From Lutraria lutraria (taxonomy: Eukaryota > Mollusca > Bivalvia > Venerida > Mactridae): a stretch of 64,000 nt of DNA. This document shows, piece after piece, positions 44,273 through 56,204 of the stretch (position 1 is the first letter of the stretch; each line of letters starts with the position of its first letter). The translations under genes were made by a program, and so were the position numbers. The notes under the pieces are model-generated. The model made no database searches and was not told the DNA's origin. It saw nothing but the letters and a program-made list of their open reading frames with translations. The stretch is taken from the NCBI GenBank assembly GCA_964023205.1, contig OZ026835.1:39591083-39655082 (forward strand). Reading direction: 5' to 3'.

Positions 44273-44986
44273 TTAGCTCACCTGATTCATCAGGTGAGCT
44301 TTTAGGATCGTTGAATGTCCGGCGTCCGTCGTACGTCCACAATTAGTTTGTTTACACTCTAGCAACCGCAGCTCTTAACGAATCGTGATTAAACTTGCTC
44401 ACAATGTATATGGCCACAATGTCTCGCCTAAGTTCGATTATGGTCAAAATCGGACAATAACTTCTAGAGTTATGGGCCCTTGAATTACAAAATTTGCTAT
44501 ATTTAGCTTGTTTACACTCTAGCGCCTTCATTTATTCACCAATCCTAATAATATTTTCAGTAAATGTGTATAACCAAAAGATCTTGGACAATTTAGATTA
44601 TGGGCAAAATCGGACTAGAACTTCAAGAGTTATGGGCCCTTGACTTTGAAAATTTGCTATATTTTAGCTTGTTCACACTCTAGCGCCTTCATTTATTCAC
44701 CGATCCTAATCATATTTACAATGAATGTGTATAACTATTACATTATGGATTTGGACAAGTTCAGTTATGGGTGGAATCGGACCACAACTTCAAGAGTTAT
44801 GGACCCTTTGATTAGAAAATTTGCTACGTTTTAGCTTGTTTAACAGTATTATACCTTCATTGTTGGTTTTGATCTCAAAATCTACGTAAAAATGAGTTCT
44901 ACGAGATGGAAACTATATTACCTGGTCATTAATTATTGGCCTTGGTTCTCAGGTGAGCAATAAAGGACCATCGTGGCCCTTAAGTT
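44273..44986 (-). repeat. TGAGCTA-type interspersed repeat in the left palindrome arm
   Basis: It runs in the orientation opposite to 30087-31384. It starts TAGCTCACCTGATTCATCAG, then CCGGCGTCCGTCGTACGTCC, then three units of about 175 bp (TTTACACTCTAGC, GAGTTATGGGCCCTTGA), and ends GGACCATCGTGGCCCTT. Its mirror copy is 51222-51935. Confidence 0.7.
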
Positions 44987-45835
44987 ATGAGTCACTCAGT
45001 TGTTGGTTGGTCTGTCTGTCTGTCCATCTGCATACTACTTCACAAGTTTGTGGACCGAAATACTTCCACATTCCTTAATAGATTCCCATGAAATTTGAAA
45101 TACGTCATTAATTATCATGAAGTGTTGATGTGCAAGACCATGTCCTGTGATCCACACATTTCAGAGTTATGTGCCCTTGAACTTAGCCATGGCATTCTTT
45201 CCCCACTTTGGGGGTCATATTTCTAAAGTATGTAAATGTGTTGACGTTAGGTAAACTGTCTGCCTCATATGACTAACTGTTGAAAAGGGGCATAAAACTC
45301 AAACAAACAAACAAAAACTTTTTGACTCTCCAATAAACATGTATTACAAACATGTGCATAATGCGATTTTATTAAACTGTCAAACTCGCATAATTTCACG
45401 GCCAATGCTTCCATTTATTTTTAGCTTTGATTAATTTCTTAAGTGATAACATGTGGAATGAGACATTCCCTTACAGTAAAATAAACAAAAAGTATCGACT
45501 GTGGTACGCATTCAGTGACCGTGTAAATATTCAGCTTTAAAAATCGCACTGTACAGTGCAACTACTCCAAAGCAACATCCTTTAGAAGTAGCGAAATTAT
45601 GTTATTGTTGGGAGGTTATTGCTCAAGAGGCTAAATTAATAGTTGAATTGTGCAATGGGACAAAATTATGCTGTTGTTGCTCAAGAGAGGGCCACTCTGG
45701 AGAGTTTGTACTGTAGCTGGGAAATTATCAATTGATATTGGAGTGCAGAGAATTATTTTAGCTTTTGCTATGAAGTTATGAAGCTGGTTGTCTGAAACAG
45801 AAAATATTGATTACTGCTCGTAATATACTTTGTCC

Positions 45836-46025
45836 CGCCTCTGTGGTTAGGTCGCTGACTTCAAATCACTGTAACCTATGATTGATAGTGGATCGTGGGT
45901 TCGAGCCCCTGCTCAGTACAGAGGATGGGAGTCTAGTACTGGTTCTTCCCAGGAGCAATGATTAGGTGAACTATCCGCCTCGTATGACTGTTGAAAAGTG
46001 GCGTAAACCCCGATATAAACAAACA
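45836..46025 (+). mobile_element. tRNA-derived SINE (mirror copy 50183-50375, - strand)
   Basis: A-box-like TGGTTAGGTCGCTGACTT and B-box GGGTTCGAGCCCCTG are spaced as in a tRNA head. The body is TGAACTATCCGCCTCGTATG and the end AAACAAACATA. It is the best-preserved SINE in the window. The 3' part of another copy lies at 45240-45310. Confidence 0.7.
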
Positions 46026-46559
46026 TAATATGCTTGGTGTGAAAAAGTGATTTTCAGCTGTATGTATTGGGATTGCAAGTTAAGTCACAGACTAGAGTAT
46101 TAGAACTAGGGTGTGATACAAGGCTTTAACACTAATGAATATACATGGTATATGTAACAGTATGTTAACTGGAGAATGTTTGAGCAGAATATTTTAGCTT
46201 CATTGGTGGATATCACTGCTAAATGGCTCAGGTGAAGCTGAACAATGAAGATGGGATAAATTATTAACTTTAACTCTGCTAATCATGTTTCATTGCACTT
46301 AATCACAGTTGTTCACCTTAGTTTTATTTACCACAGTGTTGTACAATGTCTCGAAGTTACTAGTATCATGGCATAATATCGTACACGTATAAGAATAGTA
46401 TAGATCTTAGTCATGACCAACAGTATATTATACATTATGTACATCATCGAAATATAATTATACTTCAAGCAATAATAATCTGTGTCACATTAAACATTTA
46501 GTAAATTACACTTAGCAAGCTAATTAGGTGAGAAAAAAACTTATCAGTGTCGAGCATCC

Positions 46560-46675
46560 ACGTCCATTTTCTCACTTTTTTATTCAAGAACAAGAAATTT
46601 AATCTGCCTACCCTGCCTACCCTGCCTATTTTTAATGAGCATTTAACTAGAAACATTTTTTACGCCTAGATAAGT
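46560..46675. mobile_element. GTTTGTTTC-type MITE fragment (mirror at about 49540-49650)
   Basis: TTTCTCACTTTTTTATTC, TACCCTGCCTACCCTGCCTA and TTTTTAATGAGCATTTAACT followed by AGAAACATTTTTTACGCCTA match other family members. Confidence 0.5.
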
Positions 46676-47172
46676 TGTTGTGTGGCTATTTCAAGTGGTT
46701 GTATGATAGTGCACATATTTATGGTGAATTCGTTAATTCTAAAGGGATGATTCTATTTGATTGATGTAGGGTTTGATATTACCATGTGCTTGTGAACTAT
46801 ATACATGAATTTATTCATTTGTCAAATACTCATCATTGTTATTATAATGTGTATTACTCATATCATGTAAATACTTTATACTCTCGATAGAACGAGTTGC
46901 GTTATCCGTTCTAGCAGGTATAGCATCCCTGGTTCTGGGTATGCTAAATGCCCACTCGTTCAACAAGCCATCAAGTGCTATATCATTTACTTGAGAAAAT
47001 TACCGTAAAAATCAAGCATTCAAGGTCGTCATTAACAGACAGGAGTTACGGACCAGTTATTATTAAAGAATTGTATCCAAATGACGCCAATTAATCAACC
47101 CCAAAAGTGCGAAGTATAATTAGAATTGAACGAATGTAACATGAGCACCAAGCTTGCAAAATTTGTGTAGAT

Positions 47173-49041
47173 ATACGAGGGTCATCCGTAAAGTTCGTGG
47201 ACAGTGTTATTAATGAGACTAGTATAACATGTTTTACGCCAAAAATTTATGTACATATTATATGTAAATCGCTGCGCTCGCCTCTAAATTTCATAGACAA
47301 CAGTTACTCGTGATCTATCCTATACGAATCTTATTTTTCAGCGTATTTCACGGAATTTTCAAAGCGGTTATACTGCATAATTTAAGCCCGAAAAATAAGA
47401 AACCACTACCATGCAATATTACTACCAAATACTTAATTTTAGTGCTGGCCGCACTTTCTTATCCAATCAGTGACAAGGATATGTTTTGTTTGGGCTGTCT
47501 TATTTACTGAATAGAATATGAACCAGCCGTTTTAATTTACGGCGGTTTGAGTGCATATTTATAGATGTGCGGTCTTCCCATCTATGAATGTAGCTTTCTC
47601 AATTACGAAGAACATCCAAATTACATAATTTTCATCATTGGTGTCCTCAGTCTTTTATGTAGATATTAACTTAGCCCGACAGCCGTATTCGTCTGAATCG
47701 CCATCCTATAGTGTATATAACCTGTGTATCAAATGCAACAGGGATGTAAAACCCGACCAAAGTCTATTTCCCGGGACCCGGAGTCATTAAGATAATGAAA
47801 TTCCTGTCTGTCGGAAATGGGCTTCTGTCTAGAGTCCTATGTATGCCCCCCCCCCCCCCCCCGGTGGGCAAAATCTTGACTGGCGCATGGGGGCAAGTCT
47901 ATGGAACGCCTTTACTGTCTTATATTACCAAACAGTTTGATATATAAATGTCAATATCGCTGAACATAAATGCATGCGACCACTATATAATGGCAAAATC
48001 TCTATATATAAATATAAAAATCAATATACAATGGCAAAACATTAATATATAAAGATATAACTTCTTTATATGTAGATAAAACATTTATATATAATGGCAT
48101 AACTTCTTTATATGTAGATAAAACATTAATATATAAAGGCATAATTTCTTTATATGTAGATAAAACATTTATATATAAAGGCATAATTTCTTTATGTAGA
48201 TAAAATATTAATATATTTTGCCATTTTATAGTGGTCGCATGCATTTATGTTCTGCGATATTGACATTTATATATCAAACTGTTTGGTAATATAAGACAGT
48301 TAAGGCGTTCCATAGACTTGCCCCCATGCGCCAGTCAAGATTTTGCCCACCGGGGGGGGGGGGCATACATAGGACTCTAGACAGAAGCCCATTTCCGACA
48401 GACAGGAATTTCATTATCTTAATGACTCCGGGTCCCGGGAAATAGACTTTGGTCGGGTTTTACATCCCTGTTGCATTTGATACACAGGTTATATACACTA
48501 TAGGATGGCGATTCAGACGAATACGGCTGTCGGGCTAAGTTAATATCTACATAAAAGACTGAGGACACCAATGATGAAAATTATGTAATTTGGATGTTCT
48601 TCGTAATTGAGAAAGCTACATTCATAGATGGGAAGACCGCACATCTATAAATATGCACTCAAACCGCCGTAAATTAAAACGGCTGGTTCATATTCTATTC
48701 AGTAAATAAGACAGCCCAAACAAAACATATCCTTGTCACTGATTGGATAAGAAAGTGCGGCCAGCACTAAAATTAAGTATTTGGTAGTAATATTGCATGG
48801 TAGTGGTTTCTTATTTTTCGGGCTTAAATTATGCAGTATAACCGCTTTGAAAATTCCGTGAAATACGCTGAAAAATAAGATTCGTATAGGATAGATCACG
48901 AGTAACTGTTGTCTATGAAATTTAGAGGCGAGCGCAGCGATTTACATAATATGTACATAAATTTTTGGCGTAAAACATATTATACTAGTCTCATTAATAA
49001 CACTGTCCACGAACTTTACGGATGACCCTCGTATATCTACA
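47173..49041. mobile_element. Inner part of the palindrome with mariner-like ends
   Basis: TATACGAGGGTCATCCGTAA at 47173 and its inverse near 49041 resemble mariner inverted-repeat ends (ACGAGGGNN...). The symmetry of the palindrome makes any end appear twice, so a true element cannot be separated from a mirrored single end. Confidence 0.3.
48000..48214. repeat. Loop of the palindrome: 42-bp tandem repeat
   Basis: About four to five copies of GGCATAATTTCTTTATATGT + AGATAAAACATTAATATATAAA. The period of 42 keeps a - strand frame open (14-residue period containing YKEIMPLYINVLST), which I judge non-coding. Confidence 0.85.
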
Positions 49042-52000
49042 CAAATTTTGCAAGCTTGGTGCTCATGTTACATTCGTTCAATTCTAATTATACTTCGCAC
49101 TTTTGGGGTTGATTAATTGGCGTCATTTGGATACAATTCTTTAATAATAACTGGTCCGTAACTCCTGTCTGTTAATGACGACCTTGAATGCTTGATTTTT
49201 ACGGTAATTTTCTCAAGTAAATGATATAGCACTTGATGGCTTGTTGAACGAGTGGGCATTTAGCATACCCAGAACCAGGGATGCTATACCTGCTAGAACG
49301 GATAACGCAACTCGTTCTATCGAGAGTATAAAATATTTACATGATATGAGTAATACACATTATAATAACAATGATGAGTATTTGACAAATGAATAAATTC
49401 ATGTATATAGTTCACAAGCACATGGTAATATCAAACCCTACATCAATCAAATAGAATCATCCCTTTAGAATTAACGAATTCACCATAAATCTGTGCACTA
49501 TCATACAACCACTTCAAATAGCCACACAACAACTTATCTAGGCGTAAAAAATGTTTCTAGTTAAATGCTCATTAAAAATAGGCAGGGTAGGCAGGGTAGG
49601 CAGATTAAATTTCTTGTTCTTGAATAAAAAAGTGAGAAAATGGACGTGGATGCTCGACACTGATAAGTTTTTTTCTCACCTAATTAGCTTGCTAAGTGTA
49701 ATTTACTAAATGTTTAATGTGACACAGATTATTATTGCTTGAAGTATAATTATATTTCGATGATGTACATAATGTATAATATACTGTTGGTCATGACTAA
49801 GATCTATACTATTCGTATACGTGTACGATATTATGCCATGATACTAGTAACTTCGAGACATTGTACAACACTGTGGTAAATAAAACTAAGGTGAACAACT
49901 GTGATTAAGTGCAATGAAACATGATTAGCAGAGTTAAAGTTAATAATTTATCCCATCTTCATTGTTCAGCTTCACCTGAGCCATTTAGCAGTGATATCCA
50001 CCAATGAAGCTAAAAAATTCTGCTCAAACATTCTCCAGTTAACATACTGTTACATATACCATGTATATTCATTAGTGTTAAAGCCTTGTATCACACCCTA
50101 GTTCTAATACTCTAGTCTGTGACTTAACTTGCAATCCCAATACATACAGCTGAAAATCACTTTTTCACACCAAGCATATTATGTTTGTTTATATCGGGGT
50201 TTACGCCACTTTTCAACAGTCATACGAGGCGGATAGTTCACCTAATCATTGCTCCTGGGAAGAACCAGTACTAGACTCCCATCCTCTGTACTGAGCAGGG
50301 GCTCGAACCCACGATCCACTATCAATCATAGGTTACAGTGATTTGAAGTCAGCGACCTAACCACAGAGGCGGGACAAAGTATATTACGAGCAGTAATCAA
50401 TATTTTCTGTTTCAGACAACCAGCTTCATAACTTCATAGCAAAAGCTAAAATAATTCTCTGCACTCCAATATCAATTGATAATTTCCCAGCTACAGTACA
50501 AACTCTCCAGAGTGGCCCTCTCTTGAGCAACAACAGCATAATTTTGTCCCATTGCACAATTCAACTATTAATTTAGCCTCTTGAGCAATAACCTCCCAAC
50601 AATAACATAATTTCGCTACTTCTAAAGGATGTTGCTTTGGAGTAGTTGCACTGTACAGTGCGATTTTTAAAGCTGAATATTTACACGGTCACTGAATGCG
50701 TACCACAGTCGATACTTTTTGTTTATTTTACTGTAAGGGAATGTCTCATTCCACATGTTATCACTTACGAAATTAATCAAAGCTAAAAATAAATGGAAGC
50801 ATTGGCCGTGAAATTATGCGAGTTTGACAGTTTAATAAAATCGCATTATGCACATGTTTGTAATACATGTTTATTGGAGATTCAAAAAGTTTTTGTTTGT
50901 TTGTTTGAGTTTTATGCCCCTTTTCAACAGTTAGTCATATGAGGCAGACAGTTTACCTAACGTCAACACATTTACATACTTTAGAAATATGACCCCCCAA
51001 AGTGGGGAAAGAATGCCATGGCTAAGTTCAAGGGCACATAACTCTGAAATGTGTGGATCACAGGACATGGTCTTGCACATCAACACTTCATGATAATTAA
51101 TGACGTATTTCAAATTTCATGGGAATCTCTTAAGGAATGTGGAAGTATTTCGGTCCACAAACTTGTGAAGTAGTATGCAGATGGACAGACAGACAGACCA
51201 ACCAACAACTGAGTGACTCATAACTTAAGGGCCACGATGGTCCTTTATTGCTCACCTGAGAACCAAGGCCAATAATTAATGACCAGGTAATATAGTTTCC
51301 ATCTCGTAGAACTCATTTTTACGTAGATTTTGAGATCAAAACCAACAATGAAGGTATAATACTGTTAAACAAGCTAAAACGTAGCAAATTTTCTAATCAA
51401 AGGGTCCATAACTCTTGAAGTTGTGGTCCGATTCCACCCATAACTGAACTTGTCCAAATCCATAATGTAATAGTTATACACATTCATTGTAAATATGATT
51501 AGGATCGGTGAATAAATGAAGGCGCTAGAGTGTGAACAAGCTAAAATATAGCAAATTTTCAAAGTCAAGGGCCCATAACTCTTGAAGTTCTAGTCCGATT
51601 TTGCCCATAATCTAAATTGTCCAAGATTTTTTGGTTATACACATTTACTGAAAATATTATTAGGATTGGTGAATAAATGAAGGCGCTAGAGTGTAAACAA
51701 GCTAAATATAGCAAATTTTGTAATTCAAGGGCCCATAACTCTAGAAGTAATTGTCCGATTTTGACCATAATCGAACTTAGGCGAGACATTGTGGCCATAT
51801 ACATTGTGAGCAAGTTTAATCACGATTCGTTAAGAGCTGCAGTTGCTAGAGTGTAAACAAACTAATTGTGGACGTACGACGGACGCCGGACATTCAACGA
51901 TCCTAAAAGCTCACCTGATGAATCAGGTGAGCTAAAAATCCCTCTCAAACTTTGCTTGCGGGGATATCAAAGTCAGTGAAAAGATGGAACAATATAAAAC

Positions 52001-52242
52001 ATTTGGAAGAAAACATTTATTATTATTTTGTATCATGTAAATAGACCAACATAAATCATCAACAAACAGATCAGGCAAAATGTAGTAGTGGGAGTATAAC
52101 AGATGAAAATTATCAGCCAATTAATTTTCGAAAAATAATTTCTAATAATTTTCTCAGACAATACTAAATTAATATAATTTTACAGATCTGAATCAACAAA
52201 AGTGAAATACAAGTTTGCCAACACAATGTGTCATGTATTATA

Positions 52243-53760
52243 AGGCCACACCAATTTAATAACTTGTTCATCAGATTTTTTTTTTGAAAAGAGCAAGCGA
52301 GCGAGCGAAATATTTTTATTAATTTTATTTTTTACTTTTCCAATTTGACCGAGCGAGCGAGCGAAAAAATAATTTTAATATTTTTTTTATTTTCCTTCTT
52401 TCAAAACAAGCGAAAAAAAATCTAAAAAGCTTTTCTATTTCAAACAAGCATGTGATCAAGCAAATAAAGAATCTGTATTTTTATTAGTTTCAATCACCCT
52501 TAGGTTTACCAGTGAAAACACTTTTAATGTCTTCATTCTATTCTTTTTTATATGAAAATTGATAAATAACCCATAAAGAAACACACAAAAAATAGATTAA
52601 ACTTACAGAACAATACAATGTATACCATATTTTTGTTACAATCACTAAAATAAAACGACATAATATTGTATACTGGATCTATCACTGGAATGACACTGTA
52701 CACAACTTGGACACAAGATATAACTGTTTAATTTTGGAGACATGTTTTTAAAGAATTTACCCTTAATTCCTATATAAACTAGAACCATGACTGAAGGATA
52801 GACCCACACCAAATATTCTAAGATATCTTCAGTATACTGGTATACTTAAATCGACAGAAATAACAATAATCTGTGTGAATGTGCCATAAAATTCTGTGTC
52901 AAAAGTCAAATTTTTAATATTGAACTTAAAATTTTAATTTGCATGTTAATTTGACCACGGAAGTAATAACAGATAAGTCCGTGATTTGACTACTGATAAC
53001 CGATGTCAACGAACTTTAGCCACTCCGTGTACAACTACCGTCTGAACAGTGCTATTCTAATTCGTTCTTTACAATGGGTACCGTGGGCTAACGAAAGTTT
53101 GTTTAAGTTTAACTTGTCAACGTTTCGTTGACGTGTCATGTAAACTCAGATTATTTGAAAAGCGAATTTTTGAGAATAGGCGATTTTTACCATGACACCA
53201 GCAGTTATTCACCATTGCACCAGTTTCATTTTCCAAACGGGTTTTAATGTGTGATTTTTCCACACACAACAAATTAAATATTCAGTTTTTGAAGGCTGGG
53301 CAAAATCGAAAGAGTCTCGCCGTCACAAACAGTTGGACTAGGCGACGAGCGCTACCATCTTGGGAACTAACATCATCCGTATTCCTATTCCTCGCTACTA
53401 ATATTTTCTATGGTCTTATCTACGATAATCGACGTGTTTCTGATTGTCTATGATATCGCGAGCAGTTAACATTCTTCTTAGGTTAAACATTCTGAATTAC
53501 CGAATAAATTCATTTAAAAAATCAGCTACGATATTATACTATCTCGGTATCGTAAAGAGAGCCGCATATATAATGGAGCAACACCTCAGAATACAATTTT
53601 GTAGTGATAAAATCCGGGACACCGTACCGTTCCGGATTTTTTTAAAGATGTCGGCACGAGCAAGCGGTCGGAAGCAAAAAACACAAAATAATATTATTTT
53701 CTAATTTTGATAAAAAGCGAGCGGCAAATCCGATGAACAAGTTATCAAATTGGTGTGGCC
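52243..53760. mobile_element. 1.5-kb transposon with GGCCACACC inverted ends
   Basis: AGGCCACACCAATTTAATAA at the left and, inverted, AGGCCACACCAATTTGATAA at the right, with TIRs continuing through CTTGTTCATC. Near both ends lie GCGAGCGAGCGAAA-type words. Small frames inside (53247-53453, 53444-53704) resemble no transposase. No clean target duplication is visible: the left flank is palindrome-arm sequence ending TTATA and the right flank begins ATGG. The superfamily is uncertain; the GGCC start would allow PIF/Harbinger. Confidence 0.75.
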
Positions 53761-54892
53761 TATGGCTTAATTTTTTTTTTAAATCTATATTTGCCCAAAT
53801 GATTAAAAATTTTATTTTTTCATTAAATTTTTTAACCAAGATTTGAGTCAACAAGCATAGTATTGAAAGAACGGATACCGAAAAATATATAGATTGAAAA
53901 TGTCTATTTGCAGTTCTTGTACTGTAAGAAAAAATATTCTAGACCTTAACAGTTACAAAAATTGTTTGGTTTTCGGTCATTTTTCAGGGTCGGTTACATA
54001 AGGACAAATATTCCGCCTAATCCATAGAAAAATCAGACCTAATAATTTTCAGTTACTGAACAACATCTTACAATAATTTAAATGACATCAGCATAAATCT
54101 ATAACTTATAATATTTAAAATATATCACACAAACACTTAACCAGAAGAATGATAGAAACATTTGAACATATTATAAACAAGAAGTGTTTGTGAAACACAA
54201 ATGCCCCCCATCCAGTTACCAAACTCAATAGAGGTCATCTACCTCCCTACCAAATCTGACGATTAGGCCAAATAATTCTCTAGTTATTTGTCAGACAATG
54301 TTTGGTTACAGACAGAACGACCAACATGTGCAAAGCAATACAGCCCGTTTTCTTCGAAAGGGGACATAATTAAGAATTATATAACAGTACTAGTTAATAA
54401 GTAGTTATTTTAAGAAAGACTGTAATACAGTGTAAACTTTAAACCCGTTTTGAATACTGCGTCTAGGTAGAATATGTGTTATATATGAATGTATGAAATC
54501 AAAACAAAAGGGCCCATTATGACCAATAACACACTAAAGTAAAGACTGCATGCTCAGGTGAGCTAACAAAAATAAGAGAAGAGTTAGCAAGTAAATACAT
54601 TTCTATAATTTACTGTAAGAACAGATGTTTGTTTGAAACACAATGCCCCCTATGGGTGACCTTGACCTACTGACTTTAAGGTCCTGTAATGGTTGTGAGG
54701 GACCAACATTTGAAGTCTGATGATTGTAGGTGTAAGTGTTATGATTTTATAGCCAAGGTTAAATTTTGGAACAAACAAACAGACAGACATGCCAAAAACA
54801 ATATCCCCCGATCTGACGATTCTGAGGCAATCAGGCATAAAAAATCAAAGCTTGCAGATTCAATGTTTTCCAACATAGATCAAAGTCTGCTG
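53761..54892. other. Intergenic with interspersed repeat pieces
   Basis: Two pieces of a repeat beginning GAAGTGTTTGTGAAACACAA and ATGCCCCC lie at 54180-54305 and 54610-54800. TGCTCAGGTGAGCTAA at 54550 is the end word of the TGAGCTA-type repeat. No gene was recognised. Confidence 0.45.
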
Positions 54893-54898
54893 TGGCAT

Positions 54899-55273
54899 CC
54901 AAAAGGGTTTGTCACGAAAAAAAAAAAAATGTTTTCCATGTAACCCATATATATATAGAAGGGAAAGAACTTCGACAATTCAAATTTTCCAACGCGTGTT
55001 ATAAACTTCCATGTTATTGCAATGCAGTACAATTTGACCATTTTTCGAGTGAAAAATCTTCAATAGCGAGTTTAGGATATCTTTAAAGGTAGTAAAAGTA
55101 TACATTTTCTATTAGCGTGTTGAGTTGCCCATATGTTGCACTATATATGAGTTAAATATTTTGTACTGCATTGCAATAACATGGAAGTTGTCGAAGTTCT
55201 TTCCCATCTATATATATATATATGGGTTACATGGAAAAAAGTTTGATTTTTTTTTCGTGACAAACCCCTTTGG
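54899..55273. mobile_element. MITE with about 115-bp TIRs, 6-bp TSD TGGCAT
   Basis: Ends CCAAAAGGGTTTGTCACG / CGTGACAAACCCCTTTGG. The arms continue through TCCATGTAACCCATATATAT and AAGAACTTCGACAA to TAACATGGAAGTT. TGGCAT flanks at 54893-54898 and 55274-55279. 375 bp, non-coding. Confidence 0.85.
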
Positions 55274-55279
55274 TGGCAT

Positions 55280-56204
55280 CAACATACAATACTATAAACA
55301 TCATGACATAGACTCAGTATCTTTATCAGTAACAATGCATTTATTAAATGTTTTATGTATAATTAGAAATAAGAACAATTTGGTATCCACTAACATCAAT
55401 GTATGTGTACAGTAAAAAAAATAAAACTTTACAACAGTTACAATAATACCATGCAAGTCTCTGTGTTATTATTTCATATATTATCTAAAAATTAGACCAC
55501 TTAAGGATAACTGACCCTAATACAAACTTTAAATAACTATGAACAAAAGTTAGGGGTACCTGATCTTTACACATTTGAATTGAGTGACATTCAAACATAA
55601 CTTTTAACCATACAACATTTTGAAATGTTGGTCCCGGGTCAGTTATATTTGACTTGATACCACAAAGGGAGGTTATATTTCTTACTAGTACTCTCCCTTT
55701 TCTATGATTATATAGCATTTTTAATTATTTTTACAAATTCCAAATTTGCACGATTCAGAAAAAGCTTGTGGTGAAAGATTTATAAATGATTCATTCTACA
55801 TATTTAATGAAAATAAACAAGAGTTTAATGGTTAGAAATGAATGCATGTATTAGGGTCTGTAATCCTTAATAGCAATTTATCATTTCAAGCAATGTGATG
55901 CCTTGATCACATAATTTTTAATTAATAGTATGCCTATCTTAAATTCGTTAGATTATTTATGCCAAAAAGTGGCACAACATCGTTTAAATTCTATGCAAGT
56001 TATTTTTAAACACAATCTCTACAGAGTAAATTAATCATCAACGCATTTATAAAGAACGTTAAGATCACTTCATCTCTCTATGAGCAACAACGAACAATCA
56101 AACGAAGCAGGAGCTTTAGCACTGTGTCAATACTTAGTGGAATCATTATGGAAAGTACAGAATCTGAGATACAATATGTTCAGGAAATAGAACTATTATA
56201 ATTA
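55280..56204. other. Region downstream of the zinc-finger gene
   Basis: Should include the zinc-finger 3' UTR, running left from 56204. An interspersed repeat at 55495-55680 (GGATAACTGACCCTAATACA, AACTTTTAACCATACAACATT) is also found in calponin-family intron 2. Confidence 0.45.

Larger units (their letters stand above)
43966..52242. repeat. 8.3-kb near-perfect palindrome
   Basis: The left arm 43966-47999 is the reverse complement of the right arm 48215-52242, with a 215-bp loop. At least a dozen scattered single-base differences and a poly-C length difference were seen by eye, which puts identity above 99%. The arms contain no recognised gene. In each lie a TGAGCTA-type interspersed repeat, SINEs, a MITE with CAGTGCAACT ends, a piece of the 24640-26236 foldback family and a mariner-like end. 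All identical frame pairs on opposite strands come from this symmetry. Confidence 0.95.

Noticed and set aside
47310..48899. Identical frames at 47310-47510 (+) and 48699-48899 (-) as duplicated genes
   Set aside because: They are mirror images within the palindrome, overlap mobile sequence and have no recognisable domain.
53247..53704. Small frames inside the 1.5-kb transposon as transposase remnants
   Set aside because: No catalytic motif or recognisable similarity, and the frames are short and overlapping.
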